DNA from: Saccopteryx bilineata
Lineage: Eukaryota; Chordata; Mammalia; Chiroptera; Emballonuridae
Length of the DNA stretch: 64,000 bases
Assembly: GCF_036850765.1 (NCBI RefSeq)
Contig: NC_089494.1
Coordinates: forward strand, 2,294,001 to 2,358,000
Direction: 5' to 3'
Position 1 is the first letter of the stretch; every line of letters starts with the position of its first letter. The translations under genes and the position numbers were made by a program. The notes below the pieces were generated by a model, which made no database searches, was not told where the DNA came from, and was given only the letters and a program-made list of their open reading frames with translations. This document shows, one piece after another, positions 50,106 to 59,465 of this stretch.

Positions 50106-50497
50106 TGTGGGTCAGATAAGTTTGCAAATATAATATATATGTTTGCTCGCTTATAGCTTGCATTGGGTGTGGGGGACAGGCAGGGTCCTTATAGCCTAAG
50201 GCTTAGTTTTAAAACTAAGCTTTTCCCCACACCCTTGACTACTGCATGATGTAGGTGATACATTCTCATGAGGAATCCCATCATGCCTCAGATCAGTGAC
50301 TTTGTATCAGAGACTTCCTTGTTTGTACACTGGATTAAAGGTTTTAATTTCTACACTATAAAATGGGGCAGAGGAGCTCATGTAGAGGAGAGCAGAGCAG
50401 AGAAAGGCCATGTGAAGGAGAGGAGAAACAGCCAAGATGGCAGAATACTGAAGGAGAAGCCAGTTTGTGCAGAGAGAAGGAGATGGGGAACAGAGGA
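50106..50497 (+). mobile_element. LTR, 5' part (host of nested ERV)
   Basis: Starts 'tgtgggtcagataagtttg', passes a perfect palindrome 'cttagttttaaaactaag' (50,202-50,219) and 'cacactataaaatgggg'-type promoter sequence, and breaks off after 'gatggggaacagagg'. The remainder of the same LTR resumes at 53,806. The gap is filled by an opposite-strand element of the same family. Confidence 0.85.
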
Positions 50498-51086
50498 TGT
50501 AAAGCCAGTAGCCACGGCCACCATCACAGCCACCTGGCCCATGCAGGTTCACATTTGATTCAGACAGACGGTAATGAAACAATGGAGCCAAGAACTGGTG
50601 GGCCATTAGCTTTAATCCTAGCTTGCACCCGGTGGGCAAGTAAAAACACACACTGGGCTCCAAAACCCACTCATTCAGTGCTCACAAAGCTACTGACTTA
50701 TCCGAGTTTCCTAGAATCAAAGGTTTCTAGCTCACCAGACTTATTCACCTCTGTTCCCCATCTCCTTCTCTCTGCACAAATTCTGCACAAACTGGCTTCT
50801 CCTTCAGCACTCCGCCATCTTGACTGCTTCTCCTCTTCTCCATGTGGCCTCTCTCTGCTCTCTCCTCTAATGCTAATCTCAGGAACCGAGAGAGAATAAG
50901 CTCCCGGTCTGCCCCACTTTATAGTATAGAAACCAAAACCTTTAATCCAATATACAAATAAGGAAGTCTCTGATACAAAGTCACTTATCTGAGGCATAAT
51001 TGGATTCCTCATGAGAGTGCACCACCCCACATCATGCAATCAGTCAAGGGTGTGGGGTCAAGCTTAGTCTTAAAACTAAGCCTGAG

Positions 51087-51467
51087 GGCCCTGGCCAGTT
51101 GGCTCAGTGGTAGAGCGTCGGCCCAGCGTGCAGGAGTCCTGGGTTTGATTCCCGGCCAGGGCACACAAGAGATGCACCCATCTGCTTCTGCACCCCTTCC
51201 CCTCTCCTTCCTCTCTGTCTCTCCTTTCCGCTCCCGCAGCCAAGGCTCCATTGGAGCAAAGTTGGCCCGGGCGCTGAGGATGGCTCCATGGCCTCTGCCT
51301 CAGGCGCTAGAAAGGCTCTGGTTGCAATGGAGCAACACCCTAGATGGGCAGAGCATCACCCCCTGGTGGGCATGCCGGGTGGATCCCGGTAGGGCGCATG
51401 TGGGAGTCTGTCTCCCCAAAATAAAAATAAATAAATAAACAAACAAATAAATAAATAAATAAATAAG
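51087..51467 (+). mobile_element. VES-like SINE, first of a tandem pair
   Basis: Head 'ccctggccagttggctcagt', normal body, but it stops after 'gggagtctgtctcc' and lacks the usual 'gtttccagcttcag' 3' block before its (AAAT)n tail. It shares one outer target duplication with the next SINE ('aaaactaagcctgag' at 51,072-51,086; 'aaaactaagcctcag' at 51,877-51,891). Confidence 0.93.
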
Positions 51468-51876
51468 GCCCTGGCCGGTTGGCTCAGTGGTAGAGCATCG
51501 GCCTGGTGTGCAGAAGTCCCGGGTTTGATTCCTGGCCAGGGCACACAGAAGCGCCCATCTGTTTCTCCACCCCTCCCCCTCTCCTTCCTCTCTGTCTCTC
51601 TCTTCCCCTCCCGCAGCCGAGGCTCCATTGGAGCAAAGATGGCCTGGGCGCTGGGGATGGCTCCTTGGCCTCTGTCCCAGGCGCTAAAGTGGCTCTGGTC
51701 GCTGCAGAGCGACGCCCCGGAGGGGCAGAGCATCGCCCCCTGGTGGGCAGAGCGTCGCCCCCTGGTGGGCGTGCCGGGTGGATCCCGGTCGGGCGCATGC
51801 AGGAGTCTGTCTGACTGTCTCTTCCCGTTTCTAGCTTTGGAAAAATACAAAACAAAACAAAAAACAAAAACAAAAA
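51468..51876 (+). mobile_element. VES-like SINE, second of a tandem pair
   Basis: Full-length copy starting directly at the A-rich tail of the first and ending in an (AAAAC)n tail. As only the outer ends carry the LTR target duplication, this copy most likely inserted into the tail of the first. Confidence 0.93.
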
Positions 51877-51995
51877 AAAACTAAGCCTCAGCCTATAACG
51901 ACCTGGCCTGCTTCCAGCCTGTCCCCCACACCCAATGCAAACTATAAGCGAGCAAACATATATATCATATTTATTGAATAAAACTTATTTGACCA

Positions 51996-52011
51996 ACATT
52001 CCACCCCTTTT
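51996..52011 (-). other. retroviral polypurine tract
   Basis: On the minus strand 'aaaaggggtggaatgt' immediately precedes the 3' LTR start 'tggtcaaataag', the expected position and composition for the plus-strand primer. Confidence 0.8.
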
Positions 52012-52345
52012 GCTCACTTCACAATCTGAAGCACAGGTATTCCTGCACAAGGAAATTAGGCACATTACACAAATTACAACATGACAAACCATACAATTTC
52101 AACAATTACAAGGTACACTTCACCAGTTTCTGAGCACTTTGCCAAAAGCACAAAATGTCCTCGGCCTTCTTTCCAGCCATGGGAAAAGCTTCCCGGGGCA
52201 GGGGAGTGCTTCCAGCAAAGCTGCCGCCCCCCCCCCCCGCCCCCATCAGGGTATTTCACATTGTCCAAAATCTGTAAGTCCATCCAACAAAGGAGCCAGT
52301 GCCCAATCAGTCATAGTCCAGGAATCAGTCCACGCACATGGGGCC

Positions 52346-52837
52346 TCAGCCACCCCCCTCATCCCTGCCGTCCTGGCAGGTCTTACACTGTCCCAAGGAG
52401 GAGCATGTGGCAATGGCAGTCAGCATTTCCATCTCTGCTCCAGAGAGCATGATGGCATTCACCCCTATGTCCCAAAATCGCAGACCTACCAGGGGTGTCG
52501 CAGGTACTCCTTGCTGCTGGGCTCTCACCTTCTGGAGACTGTGGATTGCAACTCCAGACGGATTCTCCTCATCCTCCAAAGAGGAACTGAAAACACCAGC
52601 TCCTGCTGCTGGAATCGAGCCCGGGGCTGCCGCCGCCTTCTGCTCTGCAGACCTTGCAGCCCCAGCCTCAACCTCAGCCCCAGCCTCCCGCCGCTGCTGG
52701 CTCTCCACAATGTCCAGGGCAATCTGCAGCTCACGAACCTGTGATTCCTTCTCCAGCGTCTGCTCCATTTCCAGGCGAATCTCCCGAACCTGGTCGGCCT
52801 CCTCCTCCAGCACTTCCTCCAGCTCCAGGGTCAGCAT
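52346..52837 (-). pseudogene. broken small gag-like frame with coiled coil
   Basis: A 163-codon frame. Residues ~1-60 are Glu/Leu/Gln-rich with heptad spacing (predicted coiled coil), followed by an Ala/Gly-rich linker. A C-terminal part includes 'RFWDIGVNAIMLSG', which recalls the W-D-x-G segment I associate with ERVL-type Gag capsid; that resemblance is from memory and weak. Upstream, an in-frame ATG at complement 52,928-52,930 is cut off by an in-frame TAG at complement 52,847-52,849, so the original frame is broken. No zinc-knuckle, protease or polymerase motifs follow. No other known protein family recognised. Confidence 0.5.
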
Positions 52838-53061
52838 CTCTTTCTCCTACGTTTGCTCCAGCTCCTTCCACTGCTCGGTTTGCAGGTCCCAGGCAGCCTC
52901 TTCCACAGAGCTCTCGGTTTTCTCACACATGGATGTAAAAGTCAGCTAGCCTATGGTCCCCAAAAGGACAGCCATGGGGAACCATAACAACAGCCAGTCC
53001 TCTACTCCACCACTCAGAGGTGGTGGTGGCTCCATACTCATCTGTATCAAATCCTGACACA

Positions 53062-53071
53062 GACTACGCCA
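53062..53071 (-). other. retroviral primer-binding site, tRNA-Ser-like
   Basis: Two bases after the 5' LTR, the minus strand reads TGGCGTAGTC and then, after a few non-matching bases, 'caggatt'. The 3' end of tRNA-Ser(AGA), from memory, predicts TGGCGTAGTC followed by ggCAGGATT, so the first ten bases fit exactly and the rest is disrupted by a small insertion. Confidence 0.65.
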
Positions 53072-53073
53072 AA

Positions 53074-53800
53074 TGTAAAGCCAGTAGCCGCAGCCACCAT
53101 CGCAGCCGCCTTCACAGCAGCCTGGTCCATGCAGGTTCGCATTGGATTCGGACAGTCGGTAATGAAACAACGGAGCCGAGAACTGGTGGGCCATCACCTT
53201 TAATCCTAGCTCACACCCAGGGGGCAAGTAAAAACACACACTGGGCTCCAAAACCCACTCATTCAGTGCTCACAAAGCTACTGACTTATCCGAGTTTCCT
53301 AGAATCAAAGGTGTCTACCTCACCAGCCTTATTCACCTCTGTTCCCCATCTCCTTCCTTCTCCCTGCACAAACTCTGTACAAACTGGCTTTTCACTCAAC
53401 ACTCCACCATCTTGGCTGCCTCTCCTCTCCTCCACGTGGCCTTTCTCTGCTCTCCTTTCTCTGCTCTCTCCTCTAATGCTAATCTCAGGAGCCAAGAGAG
53501 CGCAAGCTCCCAATCTGCCCCATTTTATAGTGCAGAAATCAGAACCTTTAATCCAATATACAAACAAGGAAGTCTCTGATACAAAGTCACTTATCTGAGG
53601 CATAATGGGATTCCTCATGAGAGTGCACCGCCCCACATCATGCAACAGTCAAGGGTGTGGGGAAAATCTTAGTCTTAAAACTAAGCCTTAGGCTATAAGG
53701 ACTCGGCCTGCCTACAGCCTGTCCCCCACACCCCAATCCAAACTATAAGCGAGAGAACATATAATATTATATATATCATATTTACAAACTTATTTGACCA
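53074..53800 (-). mobile_element. 5' LTR of the non-autonomous ERV
   Basis: 727 bp. Contains the reverse complement of the 'gcttagtcttaaaactaagc' near-palindrome, a TATA-like 'cactataaaatgggg' block in this orientation, and ends GGCTTTACA next to the primer-binding site. It matches the SINE-free 3' LTR (about 693 bp) over its length. Confidence 0.88.
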
Positions 53801-53805
53801 AGAGG

Positions 53806-54056
53806 TGAATAAGGCTGATAAGGTAAAATCTTTGATTCTAGGAAACTCGGATAAGTCGGTGGTTTTGGGAGCCCTGAATGGAAAGGGAAGTATTTTCCCA
53901 CTGTGTATATTTCTTGCCCGCCAGGTGCAAGCTAGGATTAAAGCTAATGGCCCACCAGTTCTTGGCTCCATTGTTTCATTACCGTCTGTCAGAATCAAAT
54001 GTGAACCTGCATGGGCCAGGTGGCTATGATGGTGGCCGTGGCTACTGACTTTTACA
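53806..54056 (+). mobile_element. LTR, 3' part (continuation of 50,106-50,497)
   Basis: Resumes at 'tgaataaggctgataaggt', passes 'ggtgcaagctaggattaaag' and 'gaacctgcatgggccagg', and ends 'gctactgacttttaca' at 54,056. Joined to the left part it makes one ~640-bp LTR of the same family as the ERV nested in it. Confidence 0.85.
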
Positions 54057-54099
54057 CCCATGATCCTCCCCCACCAAAAAAAAAAATCACTTTAATAGG

Positions 54100-54510
54100 A
54101 AACTAAATGAGATCGACATAAATATATTTTAAAAGCTTGTTTTGCTATGGCCCAGACCCCAATAAATACATGTATCTGTTAAATTAATTCAGCTCCAGAA
54201 TGTTTCATTAAGCATCAGAGCCCTCTAAATTCCTGGTCAGGCCCAGCCCTGTGCAAAGAGCAGGATTTAAGAGCCGAGAGAACGTCCACTTGGCTGGGCC
54301 CACCCCGCAGCCTGTCACAGGGCCCTTTGTGGGACTGAATATGTTTTGGCTTGCTGCAGAGAAAATGCATTTGCCAAAAGGGTTATTATTACCTTCGCAG
54401 TGACTCGTTTAAGTGGTTTCCCGGGAGAGGTGTTTTATTATGACTTCTCAGCGCTCCACTTGGGCCCTCCGGCTACGCTCATAACACACAAATGGCCCAT
54501 TCACCGTGCC
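54100..54510. other. candidate conserved non-coding element
   Basis: Non-repetitive, moderately AT-rich ('taaattaattcagctccag', 'tgcatttgccaaaagggtta', 'ttaccttcgcagtgactcg') between the LTR nest and GC-rich DNA. No frame is long enough to call coding. Composition is all I can offer; conservation is untested. Confidence 0.3.
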
Positions 54511-55229
54511 CCGGGGGCTCTGCAGGATGGCGGCCTCTCCACCTCCCAGCCAAGCCCAGAGCCACAGCCTCTGCCCTGCCCCCACCCCGGGGGAGCTGAC
54601 CCCCCAGGTCCCAGAGGTGGGCCCACATGGGGAAGAAAAGCCAGGTCACCCATCCCTGGCTCCCAGGACTCACTGAGGCCCCAGGGCCCAGGGTGCAGTT
54701 GTGTGGTTGAGTCCCCTCCAGCGTGTCCACCGGTGCTGGCCAGCCCCTGGGGCTGTCAGAGTGCCCCCTTGCTCCAACCCTGATTCTGCCCAAAGAAGAC
54801 ACAGAGATGGAGAAGAGAAACTTTATTTGTAAGGAAGGTATGCAAGGGACCCGGGCTCACGGATAAAAATACAGCAGGTATGTGAAGGAGCAGACTAGGA
54901 GGAGAGTAAACTTGGACGACCTCTGCTCTGCTCCACCAAACGCCACAGAGAAAACCGGCCCCACCGTGCCCACGACGGCAAAGGCAGGGAGCCCAGACTT
55001 CCTCCTCCCGCCTGCCGGGCAGTCACCACGCACACCCCTCCCCTGCAGGAGCACGCACGGCTTCCACCGGAAATTGCTCATCCTACCAAGAACCCAGGGG
55101 ACCTCAAACTGAGTGATTAAAGGACAGCGGGTCCCGACAACAGGACGACAGAGAAGTTGGAATCAACCAGCAAAGATGTGAAAGCTGCCAGGATACAGAA
55201 TGCATCCACAAGCAACTCCAAATTGAATT
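54511..55229. other. unique sequence, nothing recognised
   Basis: GC-rich, with short frames lacking familiar motifs. Confidence 0.35.
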
Positions 55230-55240
55230 GAAACGGATTT

Positions 55241-55323
55241 TTTTTTTTTTTTAATTTTGAGGAGTTTTATTGATTAAGCCGGCAGCATACACGGGGGATT
55301 CTTCAGACCCAAATCATGCAGCC
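55241..55323 (-). mobile_element. L1-mobilised retroviral RNA 3' end (processed copy)
   Basis: On the minus strand: ~70 bases containing 'catgatttgggtctgaag', 'gtgtatgctgccggcttaat', 'caataaaactcctcaaaatt', then poly(A). It is flanked by 'gaaacggattttt' (55,230-55,242 and 55,324-55,336). AATAAA about 15 bases before poly(A) plus a long target duplication mark a 5'-truncated retrocopy. Order and wording resemble the R region of the LTR at 48.86-49.9 kb. Confidence 0.65.
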
Positions 55324-55390
55324 GAAACGGATTTTTAAAATGTGAATGTCTCAGCAAAGAAGTAGAAAGTCCCAACTGAGGAAAAAAACT

Positions 55391-55785
55391 TTTTTTTTTT
55401 TTTTTTTTCATTTTTCTGAAGCTGGAAACAGGGAGAGACAGTCAGACAGACTCCCGCATGCGCCCGACCGGGATCCACCCGTCACGCCCACCAGGGGCAA
55501 CGCTCTGCCCACCAGGGGGCGTTGCTCTGCCCATCCTGGGCGTCGCCATGTTGCGACCAGAGCCACTCTAGCGCCTGGGGCAGAGGCCACAGAGCCATCC
55601 CCAGCGCCCGGGCCATCTTTGCTCCAATGGAGCCTTGGCTGCGGGAGGGGAAGAGAGAGACAGAGAGGGAAAGCGCAGCGGAGGGGTGGAGAAGCAAATG
55701 GGCGCTTCTCCTGTGTGCCCTGGCCGGGAATTGAACCCGGGTCCTCCGCACGCTAGGCCGACGCTCTACCGCTGAGCCAACCGGC
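55391..55785 (-). mobile_element. VES-like SINE inserted in another SINE's poly(A) tail
   Basis: In reverse: poly(T), 'ttctgaagctggaaacaggg', the 'ccaccagggggcgttgctct' body, and a head that stops at 'gagccaaccggc' without the last few bases, followed at once by a second poly(T), the tail of the next SINE. Confidence 0.92.
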
Positions 55786-56134
55786 TTTTTTTTTTTTTTT
55801 TTTTTTTTCAGAGACAGAGAGTGAGTCAGTGAGAGGAATAGACAGGGACAGACAGACAGGAACAGAGAGAGATGAGAAGCATCAATCATTAGTTTTTCGT
55901 TGCGCATTGCAACACCTTAGTTGTTCATTGATTGCCCTCTCACATGTGCCTTGACCGCGGGCCTTCAGCAGACCGAGTAGCCCCTTGCTGGAGCCAGCGA
56001 CCTTGGGTTCAAGCTGGTGGGATTTTGCTCAAACCAGATGAGCCCGCGTTCAAGCTGGCGACCTCAGGGTCTCGAACCCGGGTCCTCTGCATCCCAGTCC
56101 TATGCCCTATCCACTGCGCCACCGCCTGGTCAGA
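55786..56134 (-). mobile_element. bat tRNA-derived SINE, 'cacagtggatagagc' type
   Basis: In reverse: poly(T), GA-rich tract, 'gagaagcatcaatcattag', 'cttgaccgcgggccttcagc', two 'gttcaagctgg' blocks, B-box-like 'gggtctcgaacccgggtc' and head 'gccaccgcctggtcaga'. Same type as 1,357-1,690. Confidence 0.9.
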
Positions 56135-56844
56135 CAAAGAACATATTTTTAAATGGAAATTTAAGAACTGAACAGCTCAGCGGCTGAACTGTGAAGCCCG
56201 AGCTCAGCATCAGGATGCAGGGAACGGGGGGGAGAGACTCAGCAATCTGGATGTCCACTATCACTTAAAATAAATAAGACTCAGGAGACAGAACCAAAGA
56301 TCAAACGTTCATGCTGCCGGAGTCCCAGAAGGAGAGGAGAAAGGGAGCGGCTGGAAATACACGAAGATATAACGGCTGCAAACTTCACCAACTTGGCAAA
56401 AGGTGTCAGCCTCCCGCTTCCAGAGCTGAGCAAACCCCAAGCGGGACCAATCCAGAGAAATCTGTGCCGAGACCCAGCATAAATGTCTAGACCTCACCCG
56501 ACAGAGCAAGGATCGTGGCAGGATGCACACTGCCCGTCCCCGGGGGCTGCGTGGCGGCTTGCCCGTGGAGGCCAGCTGCGAGCTGGCAGGAGTCCACAGG
56601 GCACCGGGGGCCCTAACGTACGCCCTGGGAGGAGAGGACCTGAACCACCTGGTTTCCTACTGAATCCAGAGTCTGGCACCGTTCCCAGCACCCAGTGTCC
56701 AGGTGCTGATGCGTGACGGGAGGGAGGGAGGAGGATGTTCTCAGAAGAAAAACAACAGGGCACACGAGGACACTCCTCCCTAAACTGCACTGACATGGAC
56801 CTGGGGGTTTTGTTTTGTTCGGGTATGGGGAGGCCAACGGATCA
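56135..56844. other. unique sequence, nothing recognised
   Basis: No gene or named repeat seen in these ~700 bases. The final bases begin the L1 target duplication. Confidence 0.35.
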
Positions 56845-56857
56845 AGAGACTATTGCA

Positions 56858-57144
56858 GTGGGACATAAAAACGAGACTAAGACATGGACAAGAGTGTGGT
56901 AGTTACGGGGGGCGGGGGGGAGGGAAGGAGGGAGAGAAGGAGGGGATGGGGAGGGGGGCACAAAGAAAACTAGATAGAAGGTGACGGAGGACAATCTGAC
57001 TCTGGGTGACGGGTATGCAACAGAATTGAATGACAGGATAACCTGGACATGTTTTCTTTGAATATATGTATTTCTATGAATATATGACATCCTGATTTAT
57101 TGATGTCACCTTATTAAAATAAAATTTTATTTATTAAAAAAAAG
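56858..57144 (+). mobile_element. recent 5'-truncated L1 3'UTR
   Basis: 'gagactaagacatggacaag', a G-rich polypurine stretch, 'gacggaggacaatctgactc', 'gggtatgcaacagaattgaa' and 'tgatttattgatgtcacctt' then poly(A). Target duplication 'agagactattgca' at 56,845-56,857 and 57,145-57,157 is exact, so the insertion is young. Confidence 0.9.
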
Positions 57145-57157
57145 AGAGACTATTGCA

Positions 57158-59140
57158 TTAAAAAGACAGTTTATTACTCACGGTTCCCAAGAGAAGGGGG
57201 ATGCACGGGGGGCCACCTGGGGCCACAGGAGAAAACAAGGAGACCACACACAGGCCGAGAGAGGTCAAGGGGAGTTGTGGAAGTGCACTTATTGGGGGCT
57301 TTGAGGGATGGAACCGGGCGGGGGGGGGGAGACAGGGCACGAGGGCCGACCGGGTCAGCTGGCTCTGTGGGGGGCTCTGTGGGGGGCTCTGTGGGGGGCT
57401 CTGTGGGGGGGGCTCTGTGGGGGGCTCTCCTCGTTGTCTGATGCCTGGCCCGCAGACTAGGGAGGGGACAGTGTCTCACAAGGTAACGCCGGCAGGCTGG
57501 GGTAGGGCGGGCCCCAGGTTGACCAGTGTACCTGTCAGAGCCCTGCTGCCCGGCGAGTAGCCAGGCCCTTCTGAGCAGAGATGTCCAGCACCAGCTCCAC
57601 TCCCTGAGGAAGAGCAGACACCTCTCACAAGAGCCCCGCCTCCGAGGCACCTGGCTGCAGACCAGGCTCTCCGCAGTGACCCCGTTGACGTCTGGGGCCA
57701 CAGCATCCTGCTGAGGGGCTGTCCGGTACCCTGCAGAGAGCTGAGCAGTGCCCTGGCCCCTACCCCCGGGTGCAACACCCGAGTGTGAGAACCAGAAATG
57801 CCCATGATGTCCCCGGGGCAAAGTCACCCCAACTGAGAATGGCTCATAAAGGTCAATGTGGTGCATTCAGCTAATTTCTTTCTTTCTTTCTTTCTTTTCT
57901 AAATAAAATTACACTGCCTATTGAGATTGGTCAGAAAACATAAATGAGCCATACTGAGGGCTGAAAGAGCCAATACTTGTCATTATAGACTCGAAAGATA
58001 TTTAAAAGAATAATAAGAAAATCTGTAGTTAAATTTTATGCCGATCAATTTTACAACTTAGAAGACATAGATTATGTTCTTCTTCTGGAAGAAGTCCCCG
58101 TCACATTTGTTGTGACTCTGGTTGGGTGGAGATGAGCTGCTTAAGCTGTTTCTGGTCTGGGATCAGCGACTTTTCTTCAAACCACTTTTTCTTCCTTTAT
58201 GAAGCAGAGTCACACACAGCCCAGAAGCCACCTTCCAAGAGGCACAAATGAGCAAGCACCGCAGAGTGTGGGACAGGATCGCCAGACAGGTCTGGGCGGG
58301 GGCCGGCCCTCAAGGTGACAGTGGCTGGCCAGGCCCTGCAGGTGGGGGGGGGGGGGTGTCTGCAAGGTCAAGGACACCTGAGACCTTCTTCACCCTGCCA
58401 GGCTCGCTGCTGGTGCCCAAAGTGCCCCCGAGTTGTGTGCTGGCCCCAGGCCATGGGGCGCTGGGGGTGGGAGCTGCCTCCCTCCCCCGACGGGCACCAG
58501 GTAAAGGCTCGTCCGGGCCTAGGTGTCAGCCCAGGACCGGAAGGGCCCTTGCTGCCAAGTGCCAGCCCACAGAAGAACGGCTCCAATCACACAGGCATCA
58601 GACACAGGGCACGTTTTCCACCTTTGGGTCCCCACCGCCTGGGGGCTCCCTGAGGCCCCTGCCTAAGCAGGGCTGGGCGTGCACGCCCATGCGTCCAACC
58701 ACAAATGGTCAGAGAAGTGGCGGCAAGGGAGGAAGGGGCAGAAAGTGCGGGGAAACCCCGAAAGAGAAGACTCAGGGATCCTGAAGGTGAGCTAGGCCGA
58801 GGTCAGACACCGGCCCGGGGAACAGGGATGAGGCCACCGTGGAGGAGGAGGCCCGGGCGGGAACACATGTGCGGGTCATGGGGCCAGGGCCTCTGCCTTC
58901 CTGGCCTCCAGGTGTGAGGACAGGGCCCGAGAGGGACGCTGGCCTGGCGGGTCTAGCTGGTCACTCCCGCCTAGGGGAGGGTGCAGGGCACCCAGCCAGC
59001 CTCTGCCCAGGCAGCACAGCTCCGAGAGCCTGACCACACCCCGTCGCTGCTGTGTGGTCCCATGGGACTGGGGCGGCAGTTGTTTTTAAACCTGAGTGCC
59101 GCTCAAGGAGAACAAGATGCTGTCCTCCACTGCAAGAAAA
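57158..59140. other. GC-rich unique sequence with a 12-bp GC repeat
   Basis: 57,361-57,430 holds six copies of 'ggctctgtgggg' (period 12, one spacing of 14). A short (TTTC)n is at 57,878-57,898 and a G-run at 58,344-58,356. 57,900-58,200 is AT-rich and unnamed. No exon recognised. Confidence 0.5.
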
Positions 59141-59335
59141 ATTTCCTTCCTTTCTTCCTTCCTTCCTCCCTCCTCCCCTCCCTCTCTCCCTTCCTTCCTC
59201 CCTCCCTCCCTCTCTCCTTCCCTTCCTCCTTCCTTCCCACCTTCCTTCCTCCCTCCCTTTCTTCCTTTCCTCCTTTCTTCCCACCTCCCTCCCTCCCTCC
59301 CTCCCTCCTCCCTCACTCTCTCTCTCCCTCCCATT
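59141..59335. repeat. CTTCC/CCTCC pyrimidine-rich microsatellite
   Basis: Imperfect (CTTCC)n and (CCTC)n tract, ~195 bp, pyrimidine-only over long stretches. Confidence 0.95.
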
Positions 59336-59445
59336 CCCAGCCCTGCAGGTTCCACAGAGGAGTGGAGGCAGAGAAATCCGAGCACATTCCCAGCCTGTGG
59401 CACCTACCTGACTCCAGAAAGGGTCACGCCATTCAGATGGGCGTC

Positions 59446-59465
59446 CCCCCCCCCCCCCCCCCCCC
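59446..59465. repeat. poly(C) tract at the LTR boundary
   Basis: About twenty C residues abut the left end of the minus-strand LTR. A shorter C-run (60,625-60,634) abuts its right end, so the LTR may have inserted in or next to a C-run. Confidence 0.85.

Larger units (their letters stand above)
50498..51995 (-). mobile_element. 3' LTR of the non-autonomous ERV, split by SINEs
   Basis: About 693 bp of LTR after removing the 805-bp SINE insert at 51,087-51,891. It is bounded by the polypurine tract at 51,996-52,011 on one side and by the target repeat on the other. Confidence 0.88.
50498..53800 (-). mobile_element. non-autonomous two-LTR endogenous retrovirus (class III-like)
   Basis: Read on the minus strand: 5' LTR 53,800-53,074, spacer TT, primer-binding site TGGCGTAGTC, ~1.08-kb interior, polypurine tract, 3' LTR 51,995-50,498. 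Ends are TG/CA ('tggtcaaataag' ... 'ggctttaca'). The target repeat is 'agagg' (50,492-50,496 and 53,801-53,805), with one extra base on the left. The interior has no pol, protease or env sequence. A tRNA-Ser-type primer site and a 5-bp duplication suggest an ERVL/ERV-S-like lineage; this is inference. It would need proteins from an autonomous relative. Confidence 0.85.

Noticed and set aside
51034..51438. 134-codon frame and similar 120-150-codon frames at 48.3, 49.4, 51.5 and 55.4 kb
   Set aside because: All are translations of VES-like SINE copies and resemble each other only because the SINEs do.
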